This document shows, one piece after another, positions 10,840-22,704 of a stretch of 64,000 nt of DNA. The translations under genes were made by a program, and so were the position numbers. The stretch's first letter is position 1; each line of letters opens with the position of its first letter. Source of the stretch: Hesseltinella vesiculosa. Taxonomy: Eukaryota > Mucoromycota > Mucoromycetes > Mucorales > Cunninghamellaceae. The stretch spans positions 391,185-455,184 of the forward strand of contig MCGT01000022.1 of NCBI GenBank assembly GCA_002104935.1, written 5' to 3'. The notes under the pieces are model-generated. The model saw only the letters and a list, made by a program, of their open reading frames with translations. It did not search any database and was not told the DNA's origin.

Positions 10840-12213
10840 ATGTCTTCCCACTCCCCCACCCCGGCACCTCCGGATGGAGAAGACACTCCTCAATCCCCCA
10901 CCTTTGCGCAAATGGTTTCGGCCTCACCTCCCCCTTCACAGAACATCAACCCACTACCCACTCGATCCCTCTGGATCCGCGGCAACGAACGTCACTCTGT
11001 TTTCTTTAACGTTTCAGGTTTTACGAAAAAAGATCTCCTCGACTTTGATCGTCAACTCGACGCCATCCACCACCATCGAGCCACTGGATGTCGCACGGTA
11101 TATACTGGGCCCCGCAATGCCAAGAATAGAATGATCCTGAAGGAAGTTGGCTTTGGCTCACACGAGGACTGCCTCGTTGCATGCTCCACCCCTTTACCAC
11201 TAATTCGAGGCAACAGTCTTCCTGAACTTGCTCTACCAATGGCTGCTGAGATCGTACACCTCAACTTGGATAACCTGCCTCTCATCCCTAAGACCGAACT
11301 GGAAGAGCAGATCCAGTCTGCAACAGTCCCATTCGGGGTTGTGGAAGCCATAATCCACCACTCTGTCCCCAACAGCCGAATTTACTCAGGACGCTCTACT
11401 GTTGTTATCAACCGCCAACCCCTGGAAACCAGTCACACCTGGGCCGACTTGCCTTTCCGCTTCCCCTGGACCGACCCCACCCGTCGTGTAACCTGCACCT
11501 TCAAATCGCAAGGCGTGCACTGCCGCTACTGCTTGAGAGACGGCCACTCAATCGCCGAATGCCCATCGAAAGTCAGTAAGATTGCTTGCCTCAACTGCCA
11601 ACAAATTGGTCACATCAGTGCCAACTGTCCCCACCCTGCCCGTTTGGCTGAACGCAAACGCCCACGTCGTCCCAATCTAGAGGCGCCCATCCCGCCCACT
11701 ATCAACAAGCGCTCGTTTCCGCAACTGCCTCGCTCTCCCTCACCCCCTCCTGCCAACGTCCTAGAGTCCGGATCCAATCAGCTCCAGGTAGGATCCTCGG
11801 TCACGAACAGGACAGCGACTCCTGATGATAACATCAACCCTCCCCGTGTCACTCCATCTCCCGAAGCAGGGACTCCCAGCCAGAAGTCGAAGTACAGGAG
11901 TTCCGAGGTCTACTCCTCTGCTGCTTCTCGTTGGGCAGATGACGCTCCGACTGCAACTCCAGACCCCTCACTCTCGGACGAATCCTCTGATGATCACATG
12001 GACGAAGATAACCCCGGCTCCATTTCTGTCTCCCCCTCCACCGACAGTGCAATCAACCCAACAAATACTACCCTGGCCACTATGGACGTGGACTCCATGA
12101 CCGAGGACAGCGACTGCCTGCCTCCCACGGTGCCTACACCCAGACTGGTTTCTTCCAATCGTAATCACCGAATGACGACCCGTAGCCAAAGCAAGACACC
12201 TGTTGAGTATTAA
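10840..12213 (+). CDS. LINE ORF1, gag-like zinc-knuckle protein
   Basis: 457 residues from ATG 10,840. Two CCHC zinc knuckles of the pattern C-x2-C-x4-H-x4-C lie at about residues 228-241 (CRYCLRDGHSIAEC) and 250-263 (CLNCQQIGHISANC). The region before them is typical of LINE ORF1 RNA-binding proteins (strand-helix content around residues 60-200), and a long Ser/Pro/Asp-rich tail follows. It should bind the element RNA and form the retrotransposition RNP. An in-frame extension upstream comes from the flanking DNA and is not used. ORF2 starts 139 bp downstream. Confidence 0.9.
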   Translation: MSSHSPTPAPPDGEDTPQSPTFAQMVSASPPPSQNINPLPTRSLWIRGNERHSVFFNVSGFTKKDLLDFDRQLDAIHHHRATGCRTVYTGPRNAKNRMILKEVGFGSHEDCLVACSTPLPLIRGNSLPELALPMAAEIVHLNLDNLPLIPKTELEEQIQSATVPFGVVEAIIHHSVPNSRIYSGRSTVVINRQPLETSHTWADLPFRFPWTDPTRRVTCTFKSQGVHCRYCLRDGHSIAECPSKVSKIACLNCQQIGHISANCPHPARLAERKRPRRPNLEAPIPPTINKRSFPQLPRSPSPPPANVLESGSNQLQVGSSVTNRTATPDDNINPPRVTPSPEAGTPSQKSKYRSSEVYSSAASRWADDAPTATPDPSLSDESSDDHMDEDNPGSISVSPSTDSAINPTNTTLATMDVDSMTEDSDCLPPTVPTPRLVSSNRNHRMTTRSQSKTPVEY

Positions 12214-12352
12214 ACTCTTCAGTCTCGCTCACTATTACCTCCCTCAATAATCTAGCCCCTCCCCCCTCCCTCCATCGTCTAGATTTACTCCCCGTTAGAT
12301 TTCCCGTTCATTAGATTTATTTATTTATTTATTTTTTTCCGTGTAGTCTCAC

Positions 12353-15300
12353 ATGTCTGCTCTTCCCACTCTCCTCCCCTCCCCATCTTCATTGCCCAGT
12401 AGACAATCTTCTCTCCGTCTGGGCACCCTCAATTGCCGTGGCCTGGCCAAAATCTCCAAACCCGACACACAACAACACTTCATTCGATTCCTCCGCAACC
12501 ACAATTTTTCCATCCTCGCTCTTCAAGAAACACATGCCAACTCCGACACAGTCATCTCCTCATTCGACATGTGCTTCCAACCGACTTCCTCCATGTGGTC
12601 TCAACATTGTGGGCTACTCGTGTTCGATCCCAATATTCAACTCACCCCCATGACAGTGCCTTCCCAGCTAGATGGCCGGGTACTTGCAGCCACCATTTCC
12701 CACAAGGACGAACTGTTTGACCCTATTCAAGTTTTTGTGATCTATGCTCCAGCAGCATACTCCCCTCGCAAAACCTTCTTCAGTTCACTGACACAGATTT
12801 TTCCTGTAGAAGTCTTACTGGAGCAAGGGCGATCCTTCCTTCTAGGCGACTTTAACCAACCGGTTCCGTCCCTGGACAACTTAGCCCGGTCACGTTCATG
12901 GTTCACTCGATTGGGAACCTCCTTCTACAACACTCTGGCGTGCCGACCCGAAGTTCAAGTCCTTCCCACCTTCCGACGCGGCTCTTCGTCTTCAGTGATC
13001 GATTTCATATTTTACTCTCCCGATCTAGCACCGTTGATCTCTAGAGCATCCGTTGAATATGTCTCGGCCTCGTGGACCGACCATGCCCTATTGTCCATCC
13101 ACCTCACCACTAAGCCCCGGCGAACCAGCCCCTACTGGCGAGCCCGCCCTCAGCTAGCGGCCCTCCCTGCCTTTCAGAGCCACCTATACAAAGCGCTGGA
13201 CTGCTGGATCGCCAGCCGAAGTGAGCCCACCACAGTTTCACCCCAGGAGCAATGGGATGATGTTAAGGAGGTCACCAAAAAAGTTGCTCAACAAATCGGC
13301 CGTAAACGCACACCGTTCCTAAAACGATCCCTTCGCCACCTACAATCCCGACGCAATCAACTCTTGAGACAGTCCAAAGAATCCCCCCGGTCCCGGTCCC
13401 TACTTCTACCAGATCTCCTCCAAGTAGAGTCCTCAATCGCCCACGTCCAAGAAGAAATGGCCCTCGGATTGACGTTAAAAGCCCGGCGACACTGGCGTGA
13501 AAACGGTGAGAGGTCGCCTGGATACATAAAACGATCTGCAACCGAACGTGGCGCAAAGTCCACCCTTCCTCCTCTAATCCACCCGGTCACTGGCAACTTG
13601 TGCTCGTCCCCCTCAACCATGACCAACGCCGCAACAAGCTTCTACTCATCGCTATACCAAGACGACCCCGTTGAAGCTGAGGCTACTCAATCCCTGCTCG
13701 ATGCGATTCCTGTGAACAACAGGGTATCTATGTTAGAAGCCCATCGCCTAACTCAGCAGTTTGACATTGACGAAGTTATTTCTGCTGCTAACCGCGCTCC
13801 TCCTCGTAGTTGTCCCGGCCTTGATGGCTTACCATACTCCATACTCCGTTTGTTGCTAGCCTATCCCCCGCTGGCCTCTCTAGTCTCCACAGTCTACAAC
13901 CAAGCTCTGTTGGAGGGCCTCTTTCCTGCGTCATGGTCGACCACTGCCTTATCACTGCTGCCCAAAAAAGGAAACCTGTCCCTATTGTCCAATTGGCGCC
14001 CAATCTCCTTGATCAACACGGACGCCAAGATTTTTACCCGCCTCCTTGCCGCACGTCTCCAACCCATCTGTCAACGTCTGGTCCATCCCAATCAATCTGG
14101 TTTCATCCGGGACAGGTTCATAGGGGAAAATGGGGCGCTGGCCCGCATGGTCATGGACGATGCCCGATCTTCACATGCCAATGGTGCACTTCTACTCCTA
14201 GACCAAGAGAAAGCGTATGATCGTGTTCACCTGTCCTACCTATCGTCCGTCCTTCACCACCTCCACTTTCCTTCTTCCTTCGTGGCAGCCGTCACAGGTT
14301 TCTTCAGTTCCACCAAGATCAAGATCAATGTCAATGGCTCACTTTCTGATCCTGTTGACCAACGTCGAGGTCTGCGCCAAGGCGATCCTCTGTCCCCTCT
14401 GCTGTTCAACTTGGCAATGGAGCCACTTCTCTGGTCTATCCAGGGTTCACCTAACTTGCCTGGCTATCAATGGTCCTGCTCCACCCCATACGACCCTCAT
14501 CCACCCCATGTACCTCCACCTCCTCCACCGATCAAGTTCTTGGCATATGCGGACGACCTGCTCGTTATCACCCAGTCTCCAACTGAAGTCGATGAACTTT
14601 TTACCCTTCTGGCACGCTATGGCCGCGCCTCCAACGCAAAGATCAACCCACAGAAGACGGCGGTGGTCTCGCTCTCTGGCGACCCGCTTCCTGAGTCACT
14701 GGCGTCATCTCTCGCTGCCCATGACATCGCCCCAGACGACGTGCTAACCTCGTCTAGCCCTTCGGCCTTCGTCTACCTTGGTCTCCCGCTTGCTCATTCC
14801 GCACAACAACTTATTGGGTTCCAAACGGAACTCCTGGGTAAAATTGAACGCGCCTGTGCTCTCCACTCCTCCCGCAATCTCTCCATTCTCGGACGGACCA
14901 CGGTGTGGAACACGCTCATCATGTCCAAGCTGTGGTATTTCCTTCGTCACCACCCACTGCCTCCCCCTTTGTATTCACATGTCCTACGCTTGTGTCGCCG
15001 GTTTATCAATAGGAACATCTCCCCTCCTATCTCCTATGCTACCATGTGTGCTCCTAGGCGACTCGGTGGCCTCGCCCTCCTCGACGCTGCTCATCAAGCC
15101 CATGCTTTACAAGCCCGCTGGCTCTCTCCCCTCCTCAACTCCTCTTCCTCCCGCCTCCACTCCTTCGACCGTATCCTGTCCTGGTGTGTGCCCAACCATC
15201 TCGGTTGTCCCCTGACCGATCCTCTCCCACCGCTTTTATTTCCCCAACTTCGTCAAGGCAATTTGGGGGCTAGTTCTTCATTCCCATCCTTTGCAGCTGG

Positions 15301-16298
15301 GGTTGCCAAAGCGTTTGATCTCATCCCATTGCCGTGGCACAAGACCATCATCACTCCCTCACTTCTCATTGATTGTCCGGTTGCCCTCCTCTGGCATGGA
15401 TCCAAAATCCCAAAATCCTTGTCGCGGGCGGCAAAAGCCATCGGTGCCCTCCCTTTCCAAGACGTGTTCAATCTCTTCCCTGGTCGCTCTGGTCCACTGT
15501 TGGCACTTCGTCCTCGATCTGAACTTCGGTTCCCGTTCATGGCACAACGACTTTGGTCCGCTTTGGCTCCCCCTTCTGGCCTCCCCCCTCCTTGGCTGAA
15601 CCCTGCCATGATCCCATTCTGCTTCGATTCTTGGTCCAGCTGTCGTCACCATCCAGTCGCCCTGCTCAACCCGCTTGACTATTGTTGGCTGGACGTGATT
15701 GCACAGTGTCAACTTTTCGATCCTTCCAAATTCCTGTCTTCCAAACGACTAAGGAGTTGGATCATTCCCACCCACCGCTCCCAGTGGCACCCACATCGAA
15801 ATCCCCCACCACCATCCTTCTGGTCACGTTTGTGGGCTGCTCCCATGCTCCACCTTGGCCGCACCGTCCTGTACAGGTACGTCCATGGGAAGATTTACCA
15901 CGCCTCCTTACTCCACAAGAGGTTCCCCAACGACCACACCTCCCCGCTTTGTCGCCACTGCCAGCTCGAGCCCGACTCTCTCGACCACTTTTTTTTTCTC
16001 CTGCCCTCTTCGGTTCGCCGTGTGGCAGGAATGTTGGCGCCTGCTCTTTGACGTTACTTCCCCGTCCTGGTACTCTATCAAATCAGCCTTGGTAACCCAG
16101 TCATGGCCTGATCTCCACGAGCCCCTGACCCTAAATCCTCCCTCCCTGCTGGCAAGTGCGATCATCGTTGGACTATGGCGAGCCCATTGGGCTTCGGTGT
16201 TCGACTCCTCTCCCTTCATCCCTCAGAAAGTAGTTGCCTCGATCCACCGCAATATAATTTCCATCAACCGCGAATCATCCCTCTTCCCACCTACTTGA
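12353..16298 (+). CDS. LINE ORF2: AP endonuclease, reverse transcriptase, C-terminal zinc finger (one frameshift)
   Basis: From ATG 12,353 the frame is open for 1,232 codons to 16,051. The endonuclease (about residues 20-250) shows LNCRGL, LALQETH, LLGDFN, SSVIDFIF and WTDHALL, the expected Asn, Glu, Asp and Asp-His catalytic motifs. The reverse transcriptase (about 530-800) has NWRPISL, a LDQEKAYDRV block, RGLRQGDPLSPLLFNL and the catalytic FLAYADD near residue 728. The C-terminal finger begins CRHCQLEPDSLDHFFF. A T9 run at 15,989-15,997 then shifts the frame; with one T fewer the family-typical C and W residues follow and the frame runs on to a stop at 16,296-16,298. The frameshift may be real or a homopolymer sequencing error. 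Confidence 0.92.
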
Positions 16299-16411
16299 TG
16301 TAGTCGTTCTCTCTCCACCTCCTGTCATAGCCTCTTCAGTCACTTTTGCTCGTACGCTATCGGCAAATAAAATTTTTGGTCGGATAATCAGACCTCAAAA
16401 AAAAAAAAAAA

Positions 16412-17090
16412 TTTTTTTTCATCGTTTTTTAGCTGAGGGAAGGGACGTCTCGAAACGAGCGACGCAACAAGTTGGCTGGGTGACCTCCACTGGATGGCCC
16501 AATTTTTCCACCATCCATGCTTTTTATGAGGCCCTGAACCCACGCAAAAGTTTGCATCAATTACATCGTCCGAAACTGATTTATGGCAGCTTCTTTTTTT
16601 ACCAAAAGCAAAGGGAACCAACCCTTTTTGGCTAAAAATCAGAGGTTGGTCCAAAAAAATCGTATCATCCCAAATTTTGCATACAAGTACAATAGGACGA
16701 CAAATTTCCATGGTTAAAAGCACAGACCTCCAGGTTAAGTTTGTGTAGAGATGGGGGTGAGGCTTCCCCGCCATTCACCGTGCCGAAAAAGAGAGGCGCT
16801 TTTTCCTTTGCACCTTCTTCCATGGCAATTACTGTATTAAAAACCATTGTGCTCTTTTACAGTATTATCAGCTTTAGCTAGCATTCGAGCACATAAAAAG
16901 AAGGGTGGGGTATCAACTATTTAGTAAAAAAAGGTAACGGGAAATACAGGGAGACCAAGTCAGTCCAAGAGTCCAACATGCGAGCTTTTTCTCACAGGGT
17001 CGTTGTTGATGAATGTACCGGTAAAGCCAACTTTGACGTTACCAGAGGGATCGATGAAGACTCGCGTAGGGGCACTGCTTTGAGCCTATG
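16412..17090 (-). repeat. Large dispersed repeat, copy B (part beyond the LINE)
   Basis: Reverse complement of copy A from about 1,640 back to about 1,045, resuming exactly after the LINE poly(A). It ends near 17,090 in the word CTTTGAGCCTA, where the SLX4-like sequence begins. It carries three short TA-flanked insertions absent from copy A: TACTGTA at 16,830, TACAGTA at 16,858 and TACCGGTA at 17,016. Confidence 0.8.
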
Positions 17091-18101
17091 CTTTTCTATC
17101 AACCGAGCCAGGAACAGGCAAGCCAGGGACCTGGATTCTTCCATGGTGACGATGTTTGCTGCATTGACGTTGATGGGTGCCTTCCGTCTCCGAATAGGGA
17201 GCTGGTGAGCGTCTTCATGCATCGAAAGGGAGAGAGCCATGGCCAGCTGCTCTTCTTCATCGGGGGAGGGGGAGCGCGGCTTGGATCGTAAAGAGGTGGC
17301 CACCCGGTACACAATCACCTGATCGCTAAAATCGCTGTTTTCCTCCAGCCCACAGTCGAGAACAGTGGCATTTTTGGACTGTTTAGGTATATTGGTAGAG
17401 CTGCTTGCAGAGAAGGGAGCGTCGAAAAAAGGTGAGGACGATGGAGGTAAACGGATCTTGCGCATCAGCTGGACCATGGTCAACTGACGGTCGCGCCCGC
17501 AACGTTTCATATGCGCCATGTTGGTGCGGAGGCTTCGAGAGGGAAGGCTGTCGTGGCAAACAGGGCAAGCAGCCAGTTGCTTCGAAAAGGATACTTGACC
17601 GGCAAACGTCGAGTTGCGCTCCTCCCTTGTAGCGTTGTCCAGGCGAGCCAAACATCGTTCATAGTGATGTTCCAGATGGGATCCTTTCAAGTGCTGGACA
17701 TTCTTTGCGCAAGAGACAGGTGCGTGCAAGGTCATTGTCGGTGTTGCCATCGCCATGGATGTTGGGCGAGGTGCAAGAGTGGCCAGCGAGGCAATGGTCA
17801 ACATGTTGTTGACGGCCGAAGCTTGATTTCAAATGGGACAGATCCTTGTTGCATATGGGGCATTGATATTCTTCGAATGTTGCTGCTGTTGGTGGGCAGG
17901 CGCTGGTGGGGAAATAGATCGAGAAGGAATGCAGGAGATTGAAGCCGTTGTTTCTGCTGCATCGTTCCAGTCGCGAGGCAATGTCGAGCTGGTCAGAAAG
18001 GGATCAGGTGAAGGCTGACGGTGAGTTTCATGCTTTCGATTCAAAGACAGGATCTTGACTTTATGTCTTGGTGCTAGAAGTTCATCGTCTGCAAAATCCA
18101 T
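17091..18101 (-). pseudogene. SLX4-like UBZ4 zinc-finger protein, truncated pseudogene
   Basis: Read on the minus strand from an ATG at 18,101 (MDFADDELLAPRHK), the sequence contains three UBZ4-type segments in different frames: YQCPICNKDLSH with HVDHCL near 17,860-17,800, an AKNVQHLKG-HYERCL segment near 17,690-17,650, and CPVCHDSLPS with HMKRCG near 17,570-17,500, followed by QLTMVQLMRKIR. SLX4 scaffolds structure-specific nucleases and carries UBZ4 fingers followed by such a helix; the assignment rests on these motifs. At least two frameshifts are needed, and the gene is cut at about 17,090 by repeat copy B, losing any BTB, SAP and SLX1-binding regions. The open frame continues into the repeat, giving an unrelated tail. 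Confidence 0.55.
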
Positions 18102-19129
18102 AACTTCTGACCACACACACACAAAAAAAAGAGAGAGAGGCGGCGTTGGTTTTCATTGCAAGCAGTGGGAAAATAAAAGCTTTACTGGGGCCGAGGGTGG
18201 TTGGGTGGTCCACGATGGAGCATAGGGAATGGAGCGGAAGGGGGGGGGGGAGAAGATGCATAATGGGATTGGGATGCATTTGCGGAGGGGGAGTCATGGG
18301 TATAAGTGGACGTTTGTGGATGGGGATAGCGTCGGGCGATGTCATTAGCGGCATGGAAAGAAAAAAAAAGATTGGAGGCAAATCACGGTTATGTTGGCAG
18401 CAAATGTCATCCAATGATTACGCATAGTGGCTGACAACGTTACAATGCTTTCGGCTTGTTGACTTCTGGTGAGCTACAGTACTGTAAATCCAAGTCATTG
18501 GTGCTTGCGGCGCTTCACTCCAGATCGATGAGAAACAGTACAACTGCGCACTTGGATTGAAAGACGCTGATGGTATTCTTCAGCTTGGATACACTTGTTA
18601 GGTAAGCAGGCGCATCTTCAATTGATGTTGGCAACGGGATGTGGCAAATTTCAGTCATCAGATACCGGTACAAGTGATGAAAGGCAAAGAAAAAAGATAC
18701 CGGTAAGCGTCAAACAATGAATGCGCGCGTTTTGTTGAAAGAACAAACCAATCAAAATCAAGACAAGTACTGCAAATCCGCAGCATCCCTCTCTCCAGCT
18801 GGTATACTGTAAGCCTTCTTAAAATATCACATGCAAATCACATGACAAAAAATGAGTCACAAAGTGACTGAGGTGTCTGCTATTGGCTCTGCTAAAGACC
18901 CGAATCAAAAAAAAAATTATTTTGAAAAAGTATAAATACAAGACGATTTCGTGAAGGTTTCTTCTTTTTTTTTTTTTCCCCGGAGAAAAGCAGAGACGAA
19001 GGATTTGTGTTGGGCATTTTAGGTGGAACGCCTAAGTGTCTCATGCAGGTGATAAACCTGTGTGTGTCGTAATAGCTGACAATTGTCACTCCCTGCCTAT
19101 ACTGACTTTTCTCCCCCCCCCCTAAAAAG
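18102..19129. other. Intergenic, no gene recognised
   Basis: AT-rich sequence with short simple tracts (CA and GA runs near 18,110-18,140; G11 at 18,239-18,250). It contains several TA-flanked footprint-like words: TACAGTACTGTA near 18,475, TACCGGTA near 18,664 and 18,700, and TACTGTA near 18,805. No coding frame with protein-like features was seen. Confidence 0.5.
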
Positions 19130-21372
19130 TTAAAATGAAAAAGATTTCAATTTCCAGTTTCTCTTTATAACAAAGGGAAAGAGAACTACCGGAGAGTCCA
19201 TTTCTTCTCTTTGGCATGCCTACTGTAAAGGTGAGAGCCAGTAAATAATAATAAAATAAGAGAAAGAAAACCTCTACAAGCAAGACCCCCTTTTTGCTTC
19301 GTTGCTCGAGCGAAGTGTCTCTATTTGTAACCTTCATCTTTTGAGATGCTCAATTGACCAACCAAGAGAAGTCATTGGTTTATTTAGTTTTATGAAAAGC
19401 ATGAAAAGCATGTGTTTTTAAAAAGCAAACACATGATAGTTTTTAATAGGAAGAGGAAAGAAAGGAAGAGGTGAATGGATACTGGCAACGAGCAGTTTTT
19501 TTTATGAAAGTTCTCATTGCAAATGCCTGGCCTTCAAATCTGCTCACCAGTGGCAAGGCATTTACCTCGTGGTGTTGACAAGACCAACCAGGATTTGTTA
19601 CAGATGCATATAGACACCTGGTTTATCCACGTTACCCAAAGATGTTGCTTGGAAGAACCAGGTACGCCGGCTCTCCTGCGTATGACTGTGGATTGACGTG
19701 ACAACTCCTGAAGATGTTGGCACGGCAACGAACACGTTTTCCATGATAGAATACACTTTTAAAACTTGGTAAGTTACTGGCTCATGATAGATTGTACCGG
19801 TATTTCATACCGTTTTTTTTTTTTTTTTTTTTCATTTCATTTAGAAGCTGCGAGAGGGTTTCGCCCTGGATCCGAGCACTTTTGGTTCTGGTGTTGATAA
19901 GCTAATCATGATTTGTTTATTGCAGATGCCCTTCTTCACCTAAGTTATCCATGACTACGACTAGCCTCTACCGATAGTTGCCAATGCTGTTCCTTACTAC
20001 ACATCTGCAAACCATGGTCAGGTTTGATCATGGTGATTTTCTAGTGATCCACTCATACTTTTTTCTTTCAAACAGAAGGTCAAGATGCATTTGATGTTCA
20101 CGCAGTTGTTCAAGACCGCAAACTTGCCCTCTTGCCCATCTCTTCTGCCATGGAATCTTTTCTGGTCCTGCTTGGCAAGCTGTCAATTACCTGCGTTTCC
20201 GATGGGCAAGTGTCTGCGCTCAAGTCTGTATTGATTACGTCCTGCTACTTCCCGTGACAATTTTGACAATGTTGCTGCACTACTGCACCCGCTTACAACC
20301 GCTGAGTGATGACCTTTATGAATAAAATATGCTGTGAAGTGGGTTGTTGTGCAGAGCAGGTGCTGTCATGCTCTGGCTGGTTACAGTAAGCAGTTACTAG
20401 GGCTGATGGCGGCGCTTTTGGCAGGGTGGTTACCAGTAGGCTCAAAGTAGTCCACCCTACGCGAGTCTTCAGCGATCCCTCTCGTAACGTCAAAGTTGGC
20501 TTAACGTTCATCAACAACAACCCTGTGAGAAAAAGCTCGCATGTTGGACTCTTGGACTGACTTGGTCTCCCTGGATTTCCGAATGCTGGATAAAGCTGAT
20601 AATAAAAGAGCACAATGGTTTTTACAGTAATAATTGCCATGGAAGAAGGTGCGCCTCTCTTTTTCGGCACCGTGAATGGTGGGGAAAACTCGCCCCCATC
20701 TCTACACAAACTTAACCTGGAGGTCTGTGCTATTAACCATGGTAATTTGTCGTCCTATTGTACTTGTATGCAAAATTTGGGATGATTCGATTTTTTTGGA
20801 CCAACCTCTGATTTTTAGCCAAAAAGGGTTGGTTCCCTTTGCTTTTGGTAAAAAAAGAAGCTGCCATAAATTAGTTTCGGACGATGTAAATGATGTAAAC
20901 TTTTGCATGGGTGCAGAATCTCATAAATAGCATGGATGGTGAAAAAAAATAGGGTCAGTGGAGGTTGCCAAGCCAACGTGTCGCGTCGTTCGTATCGAGA
21001 CGTCCGATTCCTCAGCTAAAAAAAACGATAAAAAAAAAAGTTCCCCAGCCAACGATGGTCATTTCAAATCCCGATTGCCTGCCGCCTTTCTTCCCACCTT
21101 TTTTTATGCGCCCTTCGGCCCAGCTTTCTTTTCCTTGGTCCCTTGCTCTCTTTCCTATACGCATGTCTTTTAGCGAAGAAACAAGAGGGAAGAATGTAAG
21201 TGAGATAAGATAAGAAACACAGAAAGTCATTCAACGCAATGTTTAGTTTACTTCTTTTTTTTTTGTCAAACGTTTAGTCATTTTCAAATCGAAAGAGTAA
21301 GATCGGTCAAGATGCTTGCCACAGAACAAAGCTGCAGGTTGCTTACTATTTGCTCATTTTATTCTAGGAACC

Positions 21373-21932
21373 ATGGACAACAATTGGCGTAGGCCAGGTC
21401 CTGAAGCTACTCATCCTCCACACAACATGGAACCTCCTCATTCAGATTCTGCCCATGGTCATCCCTTCCGTCATAGCGCATTCCCACAGCTCTTGCCTAC
21501 TACAGACGCTTCGTCGCTGCAAGCCCAGCGGTCCTTCTCATTCGTTGATAGGCATGGCCATGTTGACATGCCATCGCGCCAATACCGACCTCCATCTCGA
21601 CCTCCTGGCCAAGTGATCGTACAGAATGAGCGCATGCTTCGCCACCAAAAGCGCGTCGACCTGACCAAAAACAGCCCTCGCGGCTGCACCCTGACGACCA
21701 CTACCCACATGGAAAACACTGTCAGTTTGAGAGGTTTATGGATCGTGACAGAGTGGAAATGGCCTTGGCCCACGGTGAACTGTACCATGGCCTGCTGCGG
21801 GTCAATGCCAAGAAGCCCGTCGACGCCTTTGTGTCCTACGATGCTCTCGACAGTGATGTTTTTGTGTGCAATGCTCGTACCCGCAATCGCGCTCTGGAAG
21901 GTGACCTGGTGGCCATACAACATCCTGCTTGA
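21373..21932 (+). pseudogene. DIS3L2/Ssd1-like fragment (copy C)
   Basis: Begins MDNNWRRPGPE from ATG 21,373 and keeps the N-terminal Pro/Ser/His-rich region, then the same extra GC as copy B shifts the frame. The cold-shock part (GELYHGLLRVNAKKPVDAF, then ALEGDLVAIQ) is open in the second frame. The ALEGDLVAI ending is closer to the family consensus than in A and B, suggesting copy C branched first. Confidence 0.7.
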
Positions 21933-22704
21933 AGAGCAAAAGAGAAAAAAATGCACGTAAGAGGAGATCCCATTTTTTTTGTTTCCCATTATTAGTTTTT
22001 TTTATGTCATCTTTTCATTCTCGCTTGTACCAAGACAATGTTGAGAATACAAAGGTCAAGGAGCTGCAGAGGGTACGCATCATTCACGTTTGTACATGTG
22101 TCACTAGTGCAGCCTTCCACATCGTCTCTGTCTCTATTTTTTACAGTGCTCACCTTTTACTGTAGCTGGCCCTCGTGTGGTCTTCGCTCCTGCCAAGGAT
22201 ATGTCGGAAAAAAAGCCCGGCTGCCTCTCAGCCGTTAGCAACCCCAGAAAAAACTCCAACCAGGTGTGAAAAATGAAATGTTTATCTCTTACAACCGCAG
22301 GATCAATCGAAAGAGGTTATGACCAAAGCAGGTTTCTGTATCCCACCTGCTGGAAAAAACTGAACGGTAAGAATCGGTGGACGCGTTGAACAAGTCTAAT
22401 TTTTACCTCTTCCGTTAGCCACACATGACCATCGTCGAAACCTCGTCCTCAACCCTATGAATACCGCACCTTCTGTGTTGAGCCTCTTGTCTTGATTCTG
22501 GCTCCCAACCGTGAATTGTGTTCTCAAATCTTTGACGACTGTCGTCGTTATACCTACCGTAGTACGGTATGCCAAAAAGCGAATAGACCTTGGGGTGGTA
22601 ACATCGTTGGTTAGTGCCGCCTCTGTAAAGGGTAGCATTGGGTCTGTCGGTCTCAAGGTTTATATCCACTCTAACCTTCTTTTTTTTTTTGTATATCACC
22701 ACAG

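Larger units (their letters stand above)
10839..16411 (+). mobile_element. LINE (non-LTR retrotransposon) inserted in copy B
   Basis: A 5.57-kb element with ORF1 (zinc knuckles), ORF2 (endonuclease and reverse transcriptase) and a 3' poly(A) tail (16,397-16,411). It is bounded by a 14-bp target-site duplication, TTTTTTTTCATCGT, at 10,825-10,838 and 16,412-16,425. The copy A sequence at 1,620-1,700 gives the empty site on the other strand. There is essentially no 5' UTR: the left flank is followed by one C and then the ORF1 ATG. The element is nearly intact; one T-run indel breaks the end of ORF2. Domain order fits the L1/Tad-like groups of fungal LINEs. Confidence 0.93.

Noticed and set aside
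18082..18414. Minus-strand frame upstream of the SLX4-like pseudogene
   Set aside because: Pro/Ile-rich with G-run derived residues; not in frame with the finger segments and no start context.
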